Shown here one piece after another: positions 5,723 to 5,856 of a stretch of DNA of 5,856 nt; the stretch's first letter is position 1; each line of letters begins with the position of its first letter. Origin of the DNA: Gammaproteobacteria bacterium (lineage in GTDB: Bacteria; Pseudomonadota; Gammaproteobacteria; Eutrophobiales; Eutrophobiaceae); contig JAAXHV010000015.1 of NCBI GenBank assembly GCA_012270695.1, positions 1 to 5,856 of the forward strand, read 5' to 3'. The notes under the pieces were generated by a model that was not told the origin of the DNA, did not search any database, and saw nothing but the letters and a program-made list of their open reading frames with translations. The position numbers and the translations under genes are program-made.

Positions 5723-5856
5723 ATGCGAGCATATTTCCTTATCCTTTTCAGGATCATCCTGGCGCTGTCACTGACTGTTTCTTTTACCACCCGCGCACAA
5801 ATTCTGGAAGAAATAATCGTTACCGCGCAAAAACGTGAACAGAACCTGCAGGACGT
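5723..5856 (+). CDS. TonB-dependent outer-membrane receptor, N-terminal fragment
   Basis: Only 44 complete codons are inside the window; the gene continues to the right. Residues 1-25 form a signal peptide (MRAYF..., hydrophobic core, TTRA) with likely cleavage after A25. The mature start QILEEIIVTAQKREQNLQDV is the classic Ton box and the beginning of the plug domain in gammaproteobacterial and sphingomonad receptors. Such proteins use TonB energy to bring siderophores, vitamins, sugars or, in catabolic clusters, aromatic and steroid-like compounds across the outer membrane. GGGAG lies 9 bases before the ATG. Its position behind a Rieske oxygenase suggests uptake of that enzyme's substrate, which is inference. 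The full protein is normally about 700-800 residues. Confidence 0.88.
   Translation, partial: MRAYFLILFRIILALSLTVSFTTRAQILEEIIVTAQKREQNLQD

Overview
The window looks like a chromosomal piece of a heterotrophic Gammaproteobacterium, probably aquatic or marine. This is inferred from moderate GC content, an ActP/YjcH pair close to the E. coli type, a TonB-dependent receptor start typical of that group, and a proteobacterial VapBC. No taxonomic marker is present, so the placement is soft.

Minus strand, right to left (4430 down to 1). First comes a compact operon matB-yjcH-actP (4430 to 874): a malonyl-CoA synthetase, a small DUF485 membrane protein and a sodium:solute symporter of the acetate permease type. 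yjcH and actP overlap by 8 bp, and 52 bp separate matB from yjcH. The simple reading is an import-and-activate module in which a carboxylate enters through ActP/YjcH and is ligated to CoA by MatB. Next is a type II toxin-antitoxin pair, vapB-vapC (813 to 185), with a 4-bp overlap and its own promoter buried in nested palindromes. Eleven bases past vapC the first 57 codons of another gene begin and run off the left edge.

Plus strand, left to right (4522 to the end). Divergent from matB is a Rieske non-heme iron oxygenase alpha subunit of the VanA type. It is followed by a 112-bp gap with a promoter and a short perfect inverted repeat, and then by the signal peptide and Ton box of a TonB-dependent receptor cut by the right edge.

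Taken together, the right two thirds resemble a small catabolic island: an outer-membrane receptor, an oxygenase that hydroxylates or demethylates a small molecule, and a carboxylate uptake/CoA-activation operon on the opposite strand. The joint function and the substrate are inference. No reductase partner for the oxygenase and no regulator gene lie in the window. I see no tRNA, rRNA, CRISPR array, insertion sequence or clear intrinsic terminator. I did not find a convincing new biological system; the most interesting points are the carboxylate operon, the vapBC control region and the unlisted gene at the left edge.
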